From an uncultured Oscillospiraceae bacterium (GTDB lineage: Bacteria; Bacillota; Clostridia; Oscillospirales; Ruminococcaceae), in contig CAKSPH010000001.1 of assembly GCA_934481355.1 (NCBI GenBank), positions 208,352 through 272,351 on the forward strand: DNA of 64,000 bases. Direction: 5' to 3'. Of the stretch, positions 50,633 to 61,383 are shown in pieces. A program made the translations under genes and the position numbers. The notes beneath the pieces were generated by a model. The model worked only from the letters and a program-made list of their open reading frames with translations, did no database searches and was not told the DNA's origin. Position 1 is the first letter of the stretch; each line of letters begins with the position of its first letter.

Positions 50633-50890
50633 CTATTCACTCTCCTCGGCGATGTTCAGGCTGAGTGCACGGAGTGTGCTTCTGAGCCTTTTATCCGTAA
50701 GTCCGGGGACCTCGATAGTCCTGTCGGTTTTCCGGATGTGTTTCAGGTTCTTTTTCTTCGGGGCGGCGAGTCTGCGCTCTTTCCCGTCTGCGAGATAAGC
50801 GTATCTCCCGTCAGCGTCCGTGACAACGAAGCATCGTCCGCAGTCATGCCCCGCGGCGCTGATTACTACCATGCCGACTGTTATTTCCAT
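50633..50890 (-). CDS. KOW-domain RNA-binding protein (L14e-like)
   Basis: An 85-residue protein starting [20 protein letters not shown], with a KOW-type beta barrel ([20 protein letters not shown]) and a basic [16 protein letters not shown] stretch. This small family sits between map and infA in many clostridia; a ribosome- or RNA-binding role is inferred. It begins four bases after the map stop, with GAGAG upstream. Confidence 0.88.
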   Translation of the reverse strand: MEITVGMVVISAAGHDCGRCFVVTDADGRYAYLADGKERRLAAPKKKNLKHIRKTDRTIEVPGLTDKRLRSTLRALSLNIAEESE

Positions 50891-50894
50891 ACTC

Positions 50895-51650
50895 TCAGTG
50901 TTCCGGCTGCGTGAGAATGATCGGCGCACCGTCAGTAATGGCAACAGTGTTTTCGAAGTGAGCGCTGAGGCTTCCGTCTGTGGTGACAACCGTCCAGCCG
51001 TCGCCGAGGACGATGTTGTCGGGGGAATTCGTGTTCACCATCGGTTCGATAGCGATCGTCATTCCCTTGCAGAGCCTTGGACCTCTGCCGGGACGCCCGA
51101 AATTCGGTACCTCGGGATCCTCGTGCATCTCACGACCGATGCCGTGACCGATATACTTGCGGCAAACCGCATATCCGTTCGCTTCGACGTGGGTCTGTAT
51201 CGCATTGGAGATATCGCCGATCCTGTTTCCTGCTACTGCCTGTTCGATGCCCTTGTACAGAGCCTCTTCAGTGACTTTCAGCAGGCGGTCAGCCTCCTCT
51301 GAGACCTTTCCCACACGGAAGGTCCTGGTATTGTCGCCCATGAAACCGTTGAGTTCAGCAACGATATCACAGGAAATGATGTCTCCCTCCTTAAGGATGA
51401 CCTTTTTAGAGGGAATGCCGTGGATAAGCTGCTCGTTTATAGAGAAGCAGTTATGCCCCGGAAATCCGCCATAGCCCTTGCACGGTGATGAACCGCCGTG
51501 AGAAACAACATAATCATTAACGATCCTGTCCAGTTCCCATGTTGAGATGCCTGGAACAGCGTTCCTGCCTGCGAGCTCGAGTGCCTGTGCGGCAAGCTCT
51601 CCGGCTTTGAGCATAGCTTTAAGCTCTGTTGGATTTTTAACTGTAATCAT
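50895..51650 (-). CDS. map: Methionine aminopeptidase, type I
   Basis: A 251-residue metalloprotease that removes N-terminal Met from new proteins. The five metal ligands are visible: two Asp in DIISCDIVAELNGFMGDNTR, His in IGHGIGREMHEDP, Glu in AIEPMV and Glu in AHFENTVAI. Length fits type Ia without a zinc-finger extension. It starts 24 bases after adk. Confidence 0.97.
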   Translation of the reverse strand: MITVKNPTELKAMLKAGELAAQALELAGRNAVPGISTWELDRIVNDYVVSHGGSSPCKGYGGFPGHNCFSINEQLIHGIPSKKVILKEGDIISCDIVAELNGFMGDNTRTFRVGKVSEEADRLLKVTEEALYKGIEQAVAGNRIGDISNAIQTHVEANGYAVCRKYIGHGIGREMHEDPEVPNFGRPGRGPRLCKGMTIAIEPMVNTNSPDNIVLGDGWTVVTTDGSLSAHFENTVAITDGAPIILTQPEH

Positions 51651-51674
51651 TTAAGTCACGCTTTTCTGAATGAA

Positions 51675-52307
51675 TCAGCCCTTGACAGCTGCCAGAGTAA
51701 GTCTGGAGGTGTCTGCTATCTCCTGCTGACCCTCAACTGTAACAAGCTTTCCTCTTGCGGCATAGAAGTCCTTGAGGGGAGCTGTCTTTTCGTGATAGGT
51801 CTTGAGGCGGCTGATAACAGTCTCAGGCTTGTCGTCAACTCTCTGTACGACCTTTGCGCCGCAAGCGTCGCAGATGCCCTCGACCTTTGTGGGTTTGTAT
51901 TCAATGTGATAAGAATTTCCGCAGCCCTCGCAAACGCGTCTGCCGGACATTCTTGCTGTGATGGCCTCGTCAGGAACGTGGATCTCGATAACCTTATCGA
52001 TGTTCACACCCATCTTCTCAAGCGCCTCAGCCTGTGCAACAGTTCTGGGGAAGCCGTCGAGAATGAAGCCGTTCTTTGCGTCGTCCTCTGCGATCCTGTC
52101 CTTGAGAATTCCGATAACGACCTCATCGGGCACCAGATCGCCCCTGTCCATATATGCCTTGGCTGCAAGACCGGCGGGTGTGCCGTTCTTAACTGCCTCG
52201 CGGAGCATATTGCCAGTGGAGATAGCCGGGATATTCAGCTCTTTGCAGACTACCTCAGCCTGAGTTCCCTTACCTGCGCCGGGAGCGCCTAAAAAAATCA
52301 GATTCAT
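51675..52307 (-). CDS. adk: Adenylate kinase
   Basis: A 210-residue enzyme converting ATP + AMP to 2 ADP. P-loop GAPGAGKGTQ (about residue 7), AMP site STGNMLREAV, FILDGFPRT (about 80). The lid carries four cysteines (CEGCG and CDACG), a structural zinc site common in Gram-positives. An 81-bp gap with a perfect GCCGGGATTCCCGGC hairpin separates it from secY. Confidence 0.98.
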   Translation of the reverse strand: MNLIFLGAPGAGKGTQAEVVCKELNIPAISTGNMLREAVKNGTPAGLAAKAYMDRGDLVPDEVVIGILKDRIAEDDAKNGFILDGFPRTVAQAEALEKMGVNIDKVIEIHVPDEAITARMSGRRVCEGCGNSYHIEYKPTKVEGICDACGAKVVQRVDDKPETVISRLKTYHEKTAPLKDFYAARGKLVTVEGQQEIADTSRLTLAAVKG

Positions 52308-52388
52308 GGTGATCTCCTATTCGCATTTCGTCTGTTGGAACGAACCCGTCACTCCCGCCGGGAATCCCGGCAGGGGAGCGGGGAATTT

Positions 52389-53729
52389 TTAATCAAGGAA
52401 GCCGGGGTGATGACGCATCATTATCTGGCTCTCGAGAGTTCTTACAGTCTCAAGTGCAACACCGACAACGATGAGGATCGTTGTACCGCCGATGCTGATT
52501 CCGCTGAGTGAAGGAACGCACAGTGCCAGAATGATCGGGAATATTGCCACGATGCCGAGGAATATAGCGCCGACCAGCGTTATCTTATTGAGAGACCTGT
52601 AAATGTAATCAGCAGTCGGCTTGCCGGGACGGATACCCGGGATACCGCCGTTGTTCTTTTTCAGGTTGTTTGCGATCTCAATAGGATTATATGTGATAGA
52701 CACATAGAAATAGTTAAATGCAATGATGAGCAGGAAATAGATGACCGCATACAGTGGACTGCTCTGGCTGAACAGCCTTACAAAGCCGTCCCAGAAAGTG
52801 TCGCCCGTACCCTTTATGCCAAAGAAGAAGCATATGGTCTGCGGAAGGCTCATCAGTGACATTGCAAAGATGATAGGCATAACGCCGGACATCGCAACCT
52901 TTATCGGGATGTGAGTCGACTGACCGCCGTACATCTTTCTGCCTACAACGCGCTTCGCGTACTGGATCGGGATCCTGCGCTCTGCGTTCGTCATCATGAT
53001 AACGAACCACACCATAGCGATGAATATCACGATCGCAAGCAGAACGAAACCGATGTTAGCGAGGTCGTTTCTGCAAAGCGTGATGAAGTACTCAACAGCA
53101 CTCGGCAGACCGGAGATGATACCTGCGAACAGGATCATCGAGATACCGTTGCCGATGCCCTTCTCATTGATGCGGTCGCCCAGCCAGATGATCATCGACG
53201 CACCTGCAACGAAGCAGGATACGATAACGATAGCAGCCAGAACGATCGAGAACATATCAGAGGAGGTATCGTAGATATCACCGTACTTCAGGATAGCGAT
53301 ATGTCTGCCGTTTTCGTCAGTCGTACCGTTTCTCAGCGTGAAATAGAACGCGAGAGCCTGGAGTACTGCGATAGCAAGCGACGCGATCTTTGTGATCGTG
53401 TTGAGCTTCTTTCTGCCCTCTTCTCCCTCTTTCTGGAGTTTCTCCAGAGGAGGGATCGCAACAGCGAGCAGCTGAATGATAATCGACGCATTGATATAAG
53501 GCGTGATCGACATTGCCAGCAGTGTACCCTTTCCAAGAGAGCCGCCGGTCATTACATCAAGGTAATTGAGCAGCGACGCACCGCTCATCATTGTGCTGAT
53601 GGCGGAGTTGTCAAGGAAGGGAACGAAGATATTGGAGCCTAAACGGAAAAGGATGATGATGAACAGTGTGTACAAAATCTTTTTACGCAGCTGCGTGTCC
53701 ATCCACGCATTACGAAAGACCTGAAACAT
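52389..53729 (-). CDS. secY: Preprotein translocase subunit SecY
   Basis: A 446-residue channel protein with ten membrane helices. Recognisable segments: KILYTLFIIILFRLGSNIFV, the SALLNYLD-like plug region after TM1, GDRINEKGIGNGISMILFAG and KTIGNPIEIAN-type sequence near the end (YNPIEIANNLKKNNGGIPGI). It overlaps the rplO stop by one base and forms SecYEG with subunits encoded elsewhere. Confidence 0.98.
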   Translation of the reverse strand: MFQVFRNAWMDTQLRKKILYTLFIIILFRLGSNIFVPFLDNSAISTMMSGASLLNYLDVMTGGSLGKGTLLAMSITPYINASIIIQLLAVAIPPLEKLQKEGEEGRKKLNTITKIASLAIAVLQALAFYFTLRNGTTDENGRHIAILKYGDIYDTSSDMFSIVLAAIVIVSCFVAGASMIIWLGDRINEKGIGNGISMILFAGIISGLPSAVEYFITLCRNDLANIGFVLLAIVIFIAMVWFVIMMTNAERRIPIQYAKRVVGRKMYGGQSTHIPIKVAMSGVMPIIFAMSLMSLPQTICFFFGIKGTGDTFWDGFVRLFSQSSPLYAVIYFLLIIAFNYFYVSITYNPIEIANNLKKNNGGIPGIRPGKPTADYIYRSLNKITLVGAIFLGIVAIFPIILALCVPSLSGISIGGTTILIVVGVALETVRTLESQIMMRHHPGFLD

Positions 53730-54172
53730 TAGATCACCTCTGCCTTTCCGCCTGCCTTTTCAATTTTTTCCTGCGCGCCAGCAGTGAACTTAGCAGCCTT
53801 AACAGTAAGGCTCTTTGTAAGCTCGCCGTTGCCGAGGATCTTGATTCCGTCCTTTGCGTCCTTGAGCGCACCGCTCTCAACAAGAGCAGCAGCGTCAACA
53901 ACGGCACCGTTCTCAAAACGTGCCTCAAGGTCGGATACGTTTACAGTTGCATATTCAACCGCAAAGATGTTGTGGAAACCTCTCTTAGGGATTCTTCTCT
54001 GGAGAGGCATCTGACCGCCTTCAAAGCCAGGTCTGATAGAGCCGCCGGAACGTGCCTTCTGACCCTTGTGACCCTTGCCGGCTGTCTTACCGTTGCCGGA
54101 GCCGTGACCACGGCCGATACGCTTAACGTCCTTTACAGAGCCTTCAGCGGGCTGTAATTCGTAAAGCTTCAT
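53729..54172 (-). CDS. rplO: 50S ribosomal protein L15
   Basis: A 147-residue late-assembly protein: [57 protein letters not shown]. Its stop overlaps the secY start by one base (TAATG). A 76-bp gap with a GCGGG-AGA-CCCGC hairpin lies upstream. Confidence 0.98.
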   Translation of the reverse strand: MKLYELQPAEGSVKDVKRIGRGHGSGNGKTAGKGHKGQKARSGGSIRPGFEGGQMPLQRRIPKRGFHNIFAVEYATVNVSDLEARFENGAVVDAAALVESGALKDAKDGIKILGNGELTKSLTVKAAKFTAGAQEKIEKAGGKAEVI

Positions 54173-54248
54173 AACTTTGCACCCCCTAGTAATGGATTAA
54201 GTTTTGTTATAGTTTTTTGGAAGCGGGAGACCCGCCCCTGGAAATCAA

Positions 54249-54425
54249 TCAAACCTCTTCTACCTTTACAAGGTGAGCGATAGTCTTGATTTTGCCCTTT
54301 GTAGCCTCGTTGTCAGGCTGAGTTGTTTCAGAGTTGACCTTGCGCAGTCCAAGGGAATACGCAGTGGCGATCTGATTCTTCTTGCAGCTGTTTAAAGAGC
54401 GTACAAGTGTGATTTTAAGAGCCAT
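54249..54425 (-). CDS. rpmD: 50S ribosomal protein L30
   Basis: A 58-residue protein (MALKITLVRSLNSCKKNQIA, SLGLRKVNSETTQPD, KTIAHLVKVEEV), typical of bacterial L30. GAAAGGAAG precedes the ATG, and it begins 22 bases after rpsE. Confidence 0.96.
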   Translation of the reverse strand: MALKITLVRSLNSCKKNQIATAYSLGLRKVNSETTQPDNEATKGKIKTIAHLVKVEEV

Positions 54426-54447
54426 GTTATTCTTCCTTTCGTGCTGC

Positions 54448-54948
54448 TTAGCCTAAGATTTCCTTAACAGTCTTGCCTCTGAGTGCAGCAACTTCCTCTG
54501 CGGTTCTGAGCGATGTCAGACCCTCCATTGTAGCGCGTACAACGTTGCAGGGGTTGTTGGAACGCAGGGACTTAGTACGGATGTTCTTGATGCCAGCCAT
54601 CTCGATGACTGCACGAACCGGGCCGCCTGCGATAACGCCGGTACCCTCGGGAGCCGGACGCATGAGAACTGCGCCTGCGCCGTACTTACCTGTAACCTCG
54701 TGGGGGATCGTTGTTCCCTTGAGTGCGATCTTGTGAAGATTCTTCTTAGCGTCCTCAAGACCCTTGCGGATAGCGTCCGGTACTTCGTTGGATTTGCCCA
54801 TGCCGAAGCCTACAACGCCGTTGCCGTCGCCGACAACAACCAGTGCGGAGAACTTCATGATACGTCCGCCCTTAACGGTCTTGGATACGCGGTTTAATGC
54901 AACGAGCTTTTCCTGAAGCTCGTAATTGTTAGCGTCTAAAAGTGCCAA
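54448..54948 (-). CDS. rpsE: 30S ribosomal protein S5
   Basis: A 166-residue decoding-accuracy protein: [76 protein letters not shown]. Complete, 15 bases after rplR. Confidence 0.98.
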   Translation of the reverse strand: MALLDANNYELQEKLVALNRVSKTVKGGRIMKFSALVVVGDGNGVVGFGMGKSNEVPDAIRKGLEDAKKNLHKIALKGTTIPHEVTGKYGAGAVLMRPAPEGTGVIAGGPVRAVIEMAGIKNIRTKSLRSNNPCNVVRATMEGLTSLRTAEEVAALRGKTVKEILG

Positions 54949-54963
54949 GTCTGTCCCTCCTTA

Positions 54964-55323
54964 TCAGAAATTAAGTCCGCCTTCTCTTGCACCCTCGGCG
55001 AGAGCAGCAACTCTGCCGTGGTATACATAGCCGCCTCTGTCGAATACGACATCGGTGATGCCAGCTGCCTTAGCCTTTTCAGCGATCATAAGGCCGACCT
55101 TCTTGGCAGCCTCAACATTGCCGCCGAAGCCCTCAAAGCCCTTCTCGGTAGAAGAAGCAGCAGCGAGAGTAACACCCTTTACGTCGTCAATGACCTGAGC
55201 GTAAATGTGCTGAGAAGAACGGAAAACGTTAAGACGCGGGCACTGTGCGGTGCCGGAGATCTTAGAACGAACACGCTTATGACGGCGGATTCTGCTCTTG
55301 TTCTTGTCGATAATTTTAACCAT
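54964..55323 (-). CDS. rplR: 50S ribosomal protein L18
   Basis: A 119-residue 5S rRNA-binding protein: [39 protein letters not shown], and the C-terminal [20 protein letters not shown]. It starts 27 bases after rplF. Confidence 0.98.
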   Translation of the reverse strand: MVKIIDKNKSRIRRHKRVRSKISGTAQCPRLNVFRSSQHIYAQVIDDVKGVTLAAASSTEKGFEGFGGNVEAAKKVGLMIAEKAKAAGITDVVFDRGGYVYHGRVAALAEGAREGGLNF

Positions 55324-55350
55324 TTATTTTCAGTCCTTTCGTTGTGGGGA

Positions 55351-55896
55351 TTACTTCTTACCCTTACCTGCTTTACCTTCCTTGCGGCGGATAACTTCAT
55401 CAGCGTACTTGATGCCCTTGCCCTTGTAAGGCTCAGGAGGACGCTTGCCTCTGATCTCAGAAGCGATCTGGCCGACCTTCTGCTTGTCGATGCCCTTAAC
55501 GATGATGGTGTTGGGATCCGGAACATCAAGTGTGATATCCTCGGAGTCAGAAACGATTACCGGATGAGAGAAGCCGAGTGTCAGTGTGACATCCTTGCCG
55601 CTCTTCTGGCATCTGTAACCTACACCGTTGATCTTCAGCTCCTTGGAGAAGCCGTGCATAACGCCCTCAACCATGTTGTGGATAAGGGTTCTGGTCAGAC
55701 CGTGTACAGACTTGCTGTAATTCTCGTCATCAGGACGCTCAACGATGATCTCGTTGTCCTGCTGGGAGATCTTCATGATATGATTGAATTCCTTTGTCAG
55801 GGAACCCTTCGGACCCTTGACTGTTACTACGGAGCCGTCGATTTTTACTTCCACACCTGCGGGAATAGCAACGGGCTTCTTACCAATTCTTGACAT
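55351..55896 (-). CDS. rplF: 50S ribosomal protein L6
   Basis: A 181-residue protein near the factor-binding site: [40 protein letters not shown], and C-terminal [20 protein letters not shown]. Length and motifs are typical; 14 bases after rpsH. Confidence 0.98.
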   Translation of the reverse strand: MSRIGKKPVAIPAGVEVKIDGSVVTVKGPKGSLTKEFNHIMKISQQDNEIIVERPDDENYSKSVHGLTRTLIHNMVEGVMHGFSKELKINGVGYRCQKSGKDVTLTLGFSHPVIVSDSEDITLDVPDPNTIIVKGIDKQKVGQIASEIRGKRPPEPYKGKGIKYADEVIRRKEGKAGKGKK

Positions 55897-55910
55897 ATTA
55901 CTATTCCTCC

Positions 55911-56309
55911 TTACCAGATGAATGCAAGGACTTCGCCGCCGACATTGAGCTCGCGAGCCTTCTTGTCGGTCATGATGCCCTTGGAAGTGGATACGATAGC
56001 AATACCGAGTCCCTTCATTACCTTAGGCATATCCTTGCAGTTAGAGTAGATGCGCAGACCGGGCTTGGAAACACGGCGGAGACCTGTGATAACCTGTGCC
56101 TTGGTGTCTGTGTACTTGAGATTGACTCTGATGATGCCCTGCTTGTTGTCGTCGATAACCTTGAAGCTCTTGATGTAGCCCTCGTCCTGAAGGATCTGAG
56201 CTATCTGCTTCTTGAGGTTAGACGCGGGGATATCAACAGAGGCGTGCTTCGCGGAGTTTGCGTTACGGATTCTCGTAAGCATATCAGCGATGGTATCAGT
56301 GATCTGCAT
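55911..56309 (-). CDS. rpsH: 30S ribosomal protein S8
   Basis: A 132-residue 16S rRNA binder: [40 protein letters not shown], and C-terminal [20 protein letters not shown]. In E. coli S8 represses the spc operon by binding mRNA; a 166-bp structured gap upstream could serve a similar role here, which is inference. Confidence 0.98.
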   Translation of the reverse strand: MQITDTIADMLTRIRNANSAKHASVDIPASNLKKQIAQILQDEGYIKSFKVIDDNKQGIIRVNLKYTDTKAQVITGLRRVSKPGLRIYSNCKDMPKVMKGLGIAIVSTSKGIMTDKKARELNVGGEVLAFIW

Positions 56310-56475
56310 TCGTTTACCTCCTATACGAAAGCCGTTACGGAACCGAATTGTCCGTCGTACTTACATGATTGCTCCTTATCGGAGCTGATATTTAAGCCGG
56401 GCTTTTATTGAAACAAAACCCGCCCGGCGAGGGAACAAATTGATGGAACTGATGTGATCGGCGTTCCGTGCAGTA

Positions 56476-56661
56476 TTACCAGCTTGCCTTCTTTACGCCC
56501 GGGATCTGACCCTTGTAAGCAAGCTCTCTGAAGCAGATTCTGCAGATGCCGAACTTGCGCATATAAGAGTGGGGTCTTCCGCAGATCTTGCATCTGTTGT
56601 AGGCGCGAGTGGAAAATTTCGGCGCTCTCTGCTGCTTGGCGATCATTGACTTCTTAGCCAT
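56476..56661 (-). CDS. rpsN: 30S ribosomal protein S14, zinc type
   Basis: A 61-residue short S14 (type Z): [20 protein letters not shown], then [20 protein letters not shown] with four zinc-binding cysteines. This form is typical of Gram-positive bacteria. It starts 20 bases after rplE. Confidence 0.98.
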   Translation of the reverse strand: MAKKSMIAKQQRAPKFSTRAYNRCKICGRPHSYMRKFGICRICFRELAYKGQIPGVKKASW

Positions 56662-56681
56662 AAGTTTTCCTTCGTCCTTTC

Positions 56682-57221
56682 TTACTTCTCAAAAGGAGCG
56701 CCCATCAGGGTGAGCAGCTCTCTTGCTTCTTCATCAGTCTTTGCTGTGGTAACAAAGTTGATGTCCATACCGCGTGTAGCTTCTACCTTGTCGAAGTCGA
56801 TCTCCGGGAAGATGATCTGCTCCTTCAGACCGAAGGAGTAGTTGCCTCTGCCATCGAAGGAATTCGCATTGATTCCTCTGAAGTCGCGTACACGGGGGAG
56901 AGCAACGTTAAAGAGTCTGTCGAGGAACTCGTACATGATCTCGCCTCTCAGTGTTACCTTAACACCGATCACCTGACCCTCTCTGAGCTTGAAGTTAGCG
57001 ACTGCCTTCTTGGAACGGCACTCAACCGGCTTCTGGCCAGTGATCTGTGCGAGCTCAGACATAACGTTCTCTATGATCTTGTGGTTTTCCTTTGCCTCAC
57101 CGCAAGCAACGTTCACGATGATCTTGTCGATCTTCGGGATCTGCATTACAGACTTGTAGCCGAACTTCTTGAAAAGTGCGGGGGCAACGGTTTCCTTGTA
57201 GAAATCCTTCATTCTTGCCAT
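56682..57221 (-). CDS. rplE: 50S ribosomal protein L5
   Basis: A 179-residue 5S rRNA-binding protein: [40 protein letters not shown], and [20 protein letters not shown]. An 88-bp gap with a hairpin precedes it. Confidence 0.98.
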   Translation of the reverse strand: MARMKDFYKETVAPALFKKFGYKSVMQIPKIDKIIVNVACGEAKENHKIIENVMSELAQITGQKPVECRSKKAVANFKLREGQVIGVKVTLRGEIMYEFLDRLFNVALPRVRDFRGINANSFDGRGNYSFGLKEQIIFPEIDFDKVEATRGMDINFVTTAKTDEEARELLTLMGAPFEK

Positions 57222-57309
57222 ATTAATACTCCTATCTGACAGCCGGATTTTAATGCTCCCTGCGCCCGGCAGGCGAGCATTCCTTGTATCCGACCGATCT
57301 CAGGCAATA

Positions 57310-57630
57310 TCAGTACTTGAGCTCTGCGCCGCAGTGCTTGCAAACTCTGATCTTCTTGCCGTCCTCAATCTTGTGAGCAACTCTTGTGGTCTTGTTGCAC
57401 TTGGGGCAAACGAGCTGTACCTTGGAAGCGTAAAGCGCACCCTCGGCCTGTACTCTGCCGCCAAGCTGACCAGCCTGTCTGGGCTTAACGTGCTTGGTTA
57501 CCATGTTTACGCCTTCAACAATTACCTTGTTCTCCTTGGCGGAAACTGTTACGACCTTGCCCTGCTTGCCCTTATCAGAGCCGCTGATGACCTGAACCTT
57601 ATCACCGGTCTTAATGTTTAAGCTATTCAT
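57310..57630 (-). CDS. rplX: 50S ribosomal protein L24
   Basis: A 106-residue KOW protein that initiates 50S assembly: MNSLNIKTGDKVQVISGSDK, GKQGKVVTVSAKENKVIVEG, and CPKCNKTTRVAHKIEDGKKI with a CxxC...CxxC pattern. 14 bases after rplN. Confidence 0.98.
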   Translation of the reverse strand: MNSLNIKTGDKVQVISGSDKGKQGKVVTVSAKENKVIVEGVNMVTKHVKPRQAGQLGGRVQAEGALYASKVQLVCPKCNKTTRVAHKIEDGKKIRVCKHCGAELKY

Positions 57631-57644
57631 TCGGCGGGTCCTCC

Positions 57645-58013
57645 TTAAAGTACTTCAGGAGCGAGAGACAGGATCTTTGTGAAATCCTTGTCGCGCAGCT
57701 CTCTGGCTACCGGCCCAAAAATACGAGTTCCCTTCGGATTTTTGTCCTCCTTGATGATAACCGCTGCGTTTTCATCGAAGCGGATATATGTTCCGTCCTC
57801 ACGTCTGAGACCCTTTGCGGAACGAACAACAACGCACTTTACTACGTCGCCCTTCTTAACAACGCCGCCGGGTGTAGCTTTTCTGACGGAAGCAATGATC
57901 ACGTCGCCGATATTCGCATATCTTCTGCGAGTACCGCCGAGCACTCTGATACACATAAGCTCCTTGGCGCCGGTGTTGTCAGCGACCTTGAGCAGTGTCT
58001 GCATCTGAATCAT
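57645..58013 (-). CDS. rplN: 50S ribosomal protein L14
   Basis: A 122-residue protein at the subunit interface: [40 protein letters not shown], and [20 protein letters not shown]. 22 bases after rpsQ. Confidence 0.98.
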   Translation of the reverse strand: MIQMQTLLKVADNTGAKELMCIRVLGGTRRRYANIGDVIIASVRKATPGGVVKKGDVVKCVVVRSAKGLRREDGTYIRFDENAAVIIKEDKNPKGTRIFGPVARELRDKDFTKILSLAPEVL

Positions 58014-58035
58014 GGTTTGCTACTCCTTTCGTGGT

Positions 58036-58290
58036 TTACTTAGCGCGCTCGATGACGTTGATAAGGCGCCATCTCTTATCCTTGGAAAGGGGGCGAGTCT
58101 CCATGATCTCAACTCTGTCGCCGATTCCGCAAGTATTCTCTTCATCGTGAGCCTTCAGCTTGATCGTGCGCTTAACGATCTTCTTGTACAGAGGATGACG
58201 AACATTATCCTCGATGGCAACGACGATAGTCTTGTCCATCTTGTTGCTTACTACTCTACCAATTCTGGTCTTTCTTAAAGCTCTTTCCAT
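58036..58290 (-). CDS. rpsQ: 30S ribosomal protein S17
   Basis: An 84-residue OB-fold protein: [40 protein letters not shown] and [20 protein letters not shown]. 21 bases after rpmC. Confidence 0.98.
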   Translation of the reverse strand: MERALRKTRIGRVVSNKMDKTIVVAIEDNVRHPLYKKIVKRTIKLKAHDEENTCGIGDRVEIMETRPLSKDKRWRLINVIERAK

Positions 58291-58311
58291 TTTAGTTCTT
58301 ATCCTCCTTCC

Positions 58312-58512
58312 TTAGTTGTTAGCAGCGAGCTGACGCTGACGCTGAATTGTCTTGATGCGTGCGATATCCTTCTTAACAGCCTTGATCCTTGTGGGATTGT
58401 CGAGCTGGTTTACAGCAAGCTGGAAGCGCAGGTTGAAAAGCTCCTGCTTGAGTTCGGCGAGCTTAGTGTCGAGCTCTGTCTCCGAAAGAAATGCCAGATC
58501 CTTTGTCTTCAT
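58312..58512 (-). CDS. rpmC: 50S ribosomal protein L29
   Basis: A 66-residue helical protein at the exit tunnel: [40 protein letters not shown]. Its start overlaps the rplP stop by one base. Confidence 0.98.
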   Translation of the reverse strand: MKTKDLAFLSETELDTKLAELKQELFNLRFQLAVNQLDNPTRIKAVKKDIARIKTIQRQRQLAANN

Positions 58513-58934
58513 TAAAGCTCACCTCCGTCTTCCTTCTTAACAAACTTGCACTTGATGGGGAGCTTGTGCATTGCAAGACGCATAGCCTCGCGTGCGGTCT
58601 CCTCGGAAACGCCGGCGATCTCAAACATAACTCTGCCGGGCTTTACAACAGCTACCCAGTACTCGGGAGCGCCCTTACCGGAACCCATTCGAACTCCGAG
58701 GGGCTTATCTGTAACGGGCTTGTCAGGGAATATCTTGATCCAAACCTGACCGCCACGCTTGATGTAACGCGTCATCGCGATACGGGCAGCCTCGATCTGA
58801 TTGGACTTGATCCATGCAGCCTCGAGTGCCTGAAGGCCATATTCGCCGTTGGAAACTGTGTTGCCTCTTGTGGCGATACCGGAACGGCGGCCTCTCTGTA
58901 CTCTTCTGTACTTTACTCTCTTCGGAAGCAGCAT
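58512..58934 (-). CDS. rplP: 50S ribosomal protein L16
   Basis: A 140-residue protein near the A site: [60 protein letters not shown]. It overlaps rpsC and rpmC by one base each. Confidence 0.98.
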   Translation of the reverse strand: MLLPKRVKYRRVQRGRRSGIATRGNTVSNGEYGLQALEAAWIKSNQIEAARIAMTRYIKRGGQVWIKIFPDKPVTDKPLGVRMGSGKGAPEYWVAVVKPGRVMFEIAGVSEETAREAMRLAMHKLPIKCKFVKKEDGGEL

Positions 58935-59710
58935 TAGTCGTTACCCCCTTCTTTTCTAGGTTCTCTGGGTCTGCGAGGACGTCTGTCATCGCGGCCTCTG
59001 CCGTTGCTTCTGTCATCACGGCGGCGTCTGTCGTTTCTGTCGTTTCTGTCGTTTCTGTCAGATCTCTGAGCAGGGATCTCGCCCTTGAGGACTTCGCCCT
59101 TGTAGATCCAAACCTTAACGCCGATAACGCCGTAAGTTGTATTTGCTCTTGCTACACCGTAGTCGATGTCTGCACGAATTGTCTGAAGCGGGATAGTACC
59201 CTCGTGATAGCTCTCAGTACGAGCGATCTCGGCACCGCCAAGACGGCCGGCTACCATTGTCTTGATACCCTTAGCGCCGCTCTTCATTGTTCTGCCGATA
59301 ACAGACTTCATTGCGCGTCTGAAGGAAACACGGCCCTCAAGCTGCTGCGCGATGTTCTCTGCAACGAGCTGAGCGTTCATATCGGGGTTCTTTACCTCGA
59401 TGATCTTGATGTCTACCTTCTTGCCGGTGAACTTCTCCATCTCAGCCTTGAGCTTGTCGACCTCTGCGCCCTTAGCGCCGATAACCATACCGGGCTTTGC
59501 GCAGGAGATGCAGATAGTTACCTTATCGCCGCTTCTCTCGATCTCGATCGAGGGAACGCCAGCCTTATAAAGCTTCTTCTTCAGAAGCTCACGAATCTTA
59601 TAGTCCTCAACAAGTGTGTCACCGAAGGTTGCTTTGCCCGCGAACCAGCGAGAATCCCAATCCTTGATTACACCCACTCTGAGACCGTGTGGATTAACCT
59701 TCTGTCCCAT
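58934..59710 (-). CDS. rpsC: 30S ribosomal protein S3 with charged C-terminal tail
   Basis: A 258-residue protein with KH and C-terminal S3 domains ([56 protein letters not shown]). After about residue 212 it carries some 40 extra residues made of Arg/Asp/Asn units, including DRN repeated three times, encoded by a 9-bp tandem repeat at 59032-59058. Firmicutes S3 is usually near 218 residues. The tail should be disordered and could contact mRNA at the entry channel; that is inference. Confidence 0.97.
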   Translation of the reverse strand: MGQKVNPHGLRVGVIKDWDSRWFAGKATFGDTLVEDYKIRELLKKKLYKAGVPSIEIERSGDKVTICISCAKPGMVIGAKGAEVDKLKAEMEKFTGKKVDIKIIEVKNPDMNAQLVAENIAQQLEGRVSFRRAMKSVIGRTMKSGAKGIKTMVAGRLGGAEIARTESYHEGTIPLQTIRADIDYGVARANTTYGVIGVKVWIYKGEVLKGEIPAQRSDRNDRNDRNDRRRRDDRSNGRGRDDRRPRRPREPRKEGGND

Positions 59711-59724
59711 TGTAATTCTCCTCC

Positions 59725-60060
59725 TTATTCTGCTTCTTTAACAACCAGTGTGATGTTGGACGTTCTCTTCAGGATTCTGTGAGCGCGTCCGTGATCCTTC
59801 GGTCTGATACGCTTGAGGGTAACACCAGCGCCTACGAATGCTTCGGAAACGTAAAGGCGGCTTGTGTCCATGTTGTGATTGTTCTCTGCGTTTGCTACTG
59901 CAGACTTGAGGAGCTTCTCGAGAGGCTCACAAGCGGACTTGGGGGTGTTCTTGAGAGTAGCGAATGCGATTTCAACAGGCTTGTTTCTGATGAGGTCGAG
60001 AACGATGCCGACCTTTCTCGGAGAAATACGAACCTGTCTGAGTTCAGCTCTAGCTTCCAT
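59725..60060 (-). CDS. rplV: 50S ribosomal protein L22
   Basis: A 111-residue tunnel protein: [40 protein letters not shown] and [20 protein letters not shown]. 12 bases after rpsS. Confidence 0.98.
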   Translation of the reverse strand: MEARAELRQVRISPRKVGIVLDLIRNKPVEIAFATLKNTPKSACEPLEKLLKSAVANAENNHNMDTSRLYVSEAFVGAGVTLKRIRPKDHGRAHRILKRTSNITLVVKEAE

Positions 60061-60072
60061 TATTTCTCCTCC

Positions 60073-60351
60073 TTACTTCTTGCCTGTTGTCTTGCTTCCT
60101 GCATGACCCTTGAAGGTTCTTGTAGGAGCGAACTCGCCCAGCTTGTGACCAACCATGTCCTCGGTTACATATACGGGAACGTGCTTTCTGCCATCGTGGA
60201 CTGCAAATGTGTGACCTACGAAGTCAGGGAATATTGTGGAAGAACGGCTCCATGTCTTGAGAACCTTCTTCTCGCCTGCCTCGTTCATTGCCAGAACTCT
60301 CTTGTAGAGAGCTTCCTGGACATAGGGTCCCTTTTTAATACTTCTTCCCAT
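60073..60351 (-). CDS. rpsS: 30S ribosomal protein S19
   Basis: A 92-residue head protein: [61 protein letters not shown] 181-bp gap separates it from rplB, the widest inside the S10 segment. Confidence 0.98.
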   Translation of the reverse strand: MGRSIKKGPYVQEALYKRVLAMNEAGEKKVLKTWSRSSTIFPDFVGHTFAVHDGRKHVPVYVTEDMVGHKLGEFAPTRTFKGHAGSKTTGKK

Positions 60352-60486
60352 GTCTAAATAATTCCTTTCAAGTTTAGCTGCAAGTTAATGAGCAGCGGCA
60401 CTCGCCGATGGCGTTTTACGCACAACCTTAATAATGATGTGCAACGCTGTTCTTGTTAACAACAACTTTTGGGTTATGGTATCATG

Positions 60487-60521
60487 GAACCTTTCCGCCC
60501 CGCGGCGTGCGGGGCAGGAAA
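60487..60521 (-). promoter_or_regulatory. Hairpin in the rplB-rpsS gap
   Basis: CTTTCCGCCCCGC (plus strand) pairs with GCGGGGCAGGAAAG around a GGCGT loop, with one bulged base. No T run follows on the minus strand, so it is not an ordinary terminator; mRNA processing, stability or pausing are options. Confidence 0.5.
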
Positions 60522-60532
60522 GCGAACCGGGA

Positions 60533-61366
60533 TTACTTGGAGTTTCTTCTCTTAACGATGAACTTGTTGGAAGACTTCTTGGTGCTTCTGGTCTTGTAGC
60601 CAAGAGCGGGCTTGCCCCAAGGAGTAACAGGTCCGGGACGTCCGACAGGGGACTTACCCTCACCACCGCCGTGCGGGTGGTCGTTCGGGTTCATTACGGA
60701 ACCGCGAACGGTCGGTCTGACGCCAAGGTGGCGTGTGCGGCCAGCCTTACCAAGGTTTACGTTCTCGTGATCGAGGTTGGATACGGTACCGATGGAAGCC
60801 ATGCAGTTATCGGAAACGTTTCTCAGCTCGCCGCTGGGAAGTCTGATAAGCGCGAAGCCGTTCTCCTTAGCCATGAGCTGAGCCATGTTGCCTGCGGAGC
60901 GAACCATCTGAGCGCCCTTACCGGGGTGCATCTCGATGTTGTGGATAACGGTACCAACCGGGATATCAGCCAGTGCAAGAGCGTTGCCGGGCTTGATATC
61001 AGCGTCGCTGCCTGCGCGAACGGTATCGCCGACCTTAAGTCCATCAGGAGCGATGATATATCTCTTCTCGCCGTCCTCGTAGGTTACGAGTGCGATGAAA
61101 GCAGATCTGTTAGGATCGTACTCAAGAGTGGTAACAGTAGCGTTCATGCCCTGCTTGTCTCTCTTGAAGTCGATAACGCGGTACTTCTTTCTGTTGCCGC
61201 CGCCGATGTGTCTAACGGTGATTCTGCCGTAGCTGTTGCGGCCTGCGGTCTTCTTAACGGGCTCCAGAAGTGACTTTTCAGGAGCTACCTTTGATAAGCC
61301 GCTGTAATCAGTAACAGTCATGCCACGACGGCTGTTATTGACGGGCTTGTAATTCTTAATAGCCAT
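60533..61366 (-). CDS. rplB: 50S ribosomal protein L2
   Basis: A 277-residue protein needed for peptidyl transfer and subunit joining: [40 protein letters not shown], the key [20 protein letters not shown] segment, and a basic C-terminus. 17 bases after rplW. Confidence 0.98.
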   Translation of the reverse strand: MAIKNYKPVNNSRRGMTVTDYSGLSKVAPEKSLLEPVKKTAGRNSYGRITVRHIGGGNRKKYRVIDFKRDKQGMNATVTTLEYDPNRSAFIALVTYEDGEKRYIIAPDGLKVGDTVRAGSDADIKPGNALALADIPVGTVIHNIEMHPGKGAQMVRSAGNMAQLMAKENGFALIRLPSGELRNVSDNCMASIGTVSNLDHENVNLGKAGRTRHLGVRPTVRGSVMNPNDHPHGGGEGKSPVGRPGPVTPWGKPALGYKTRSTKKSSNKFIVKRRNSK

Positions 61367-61383
61367 TACGTTTCACTCCTTAC

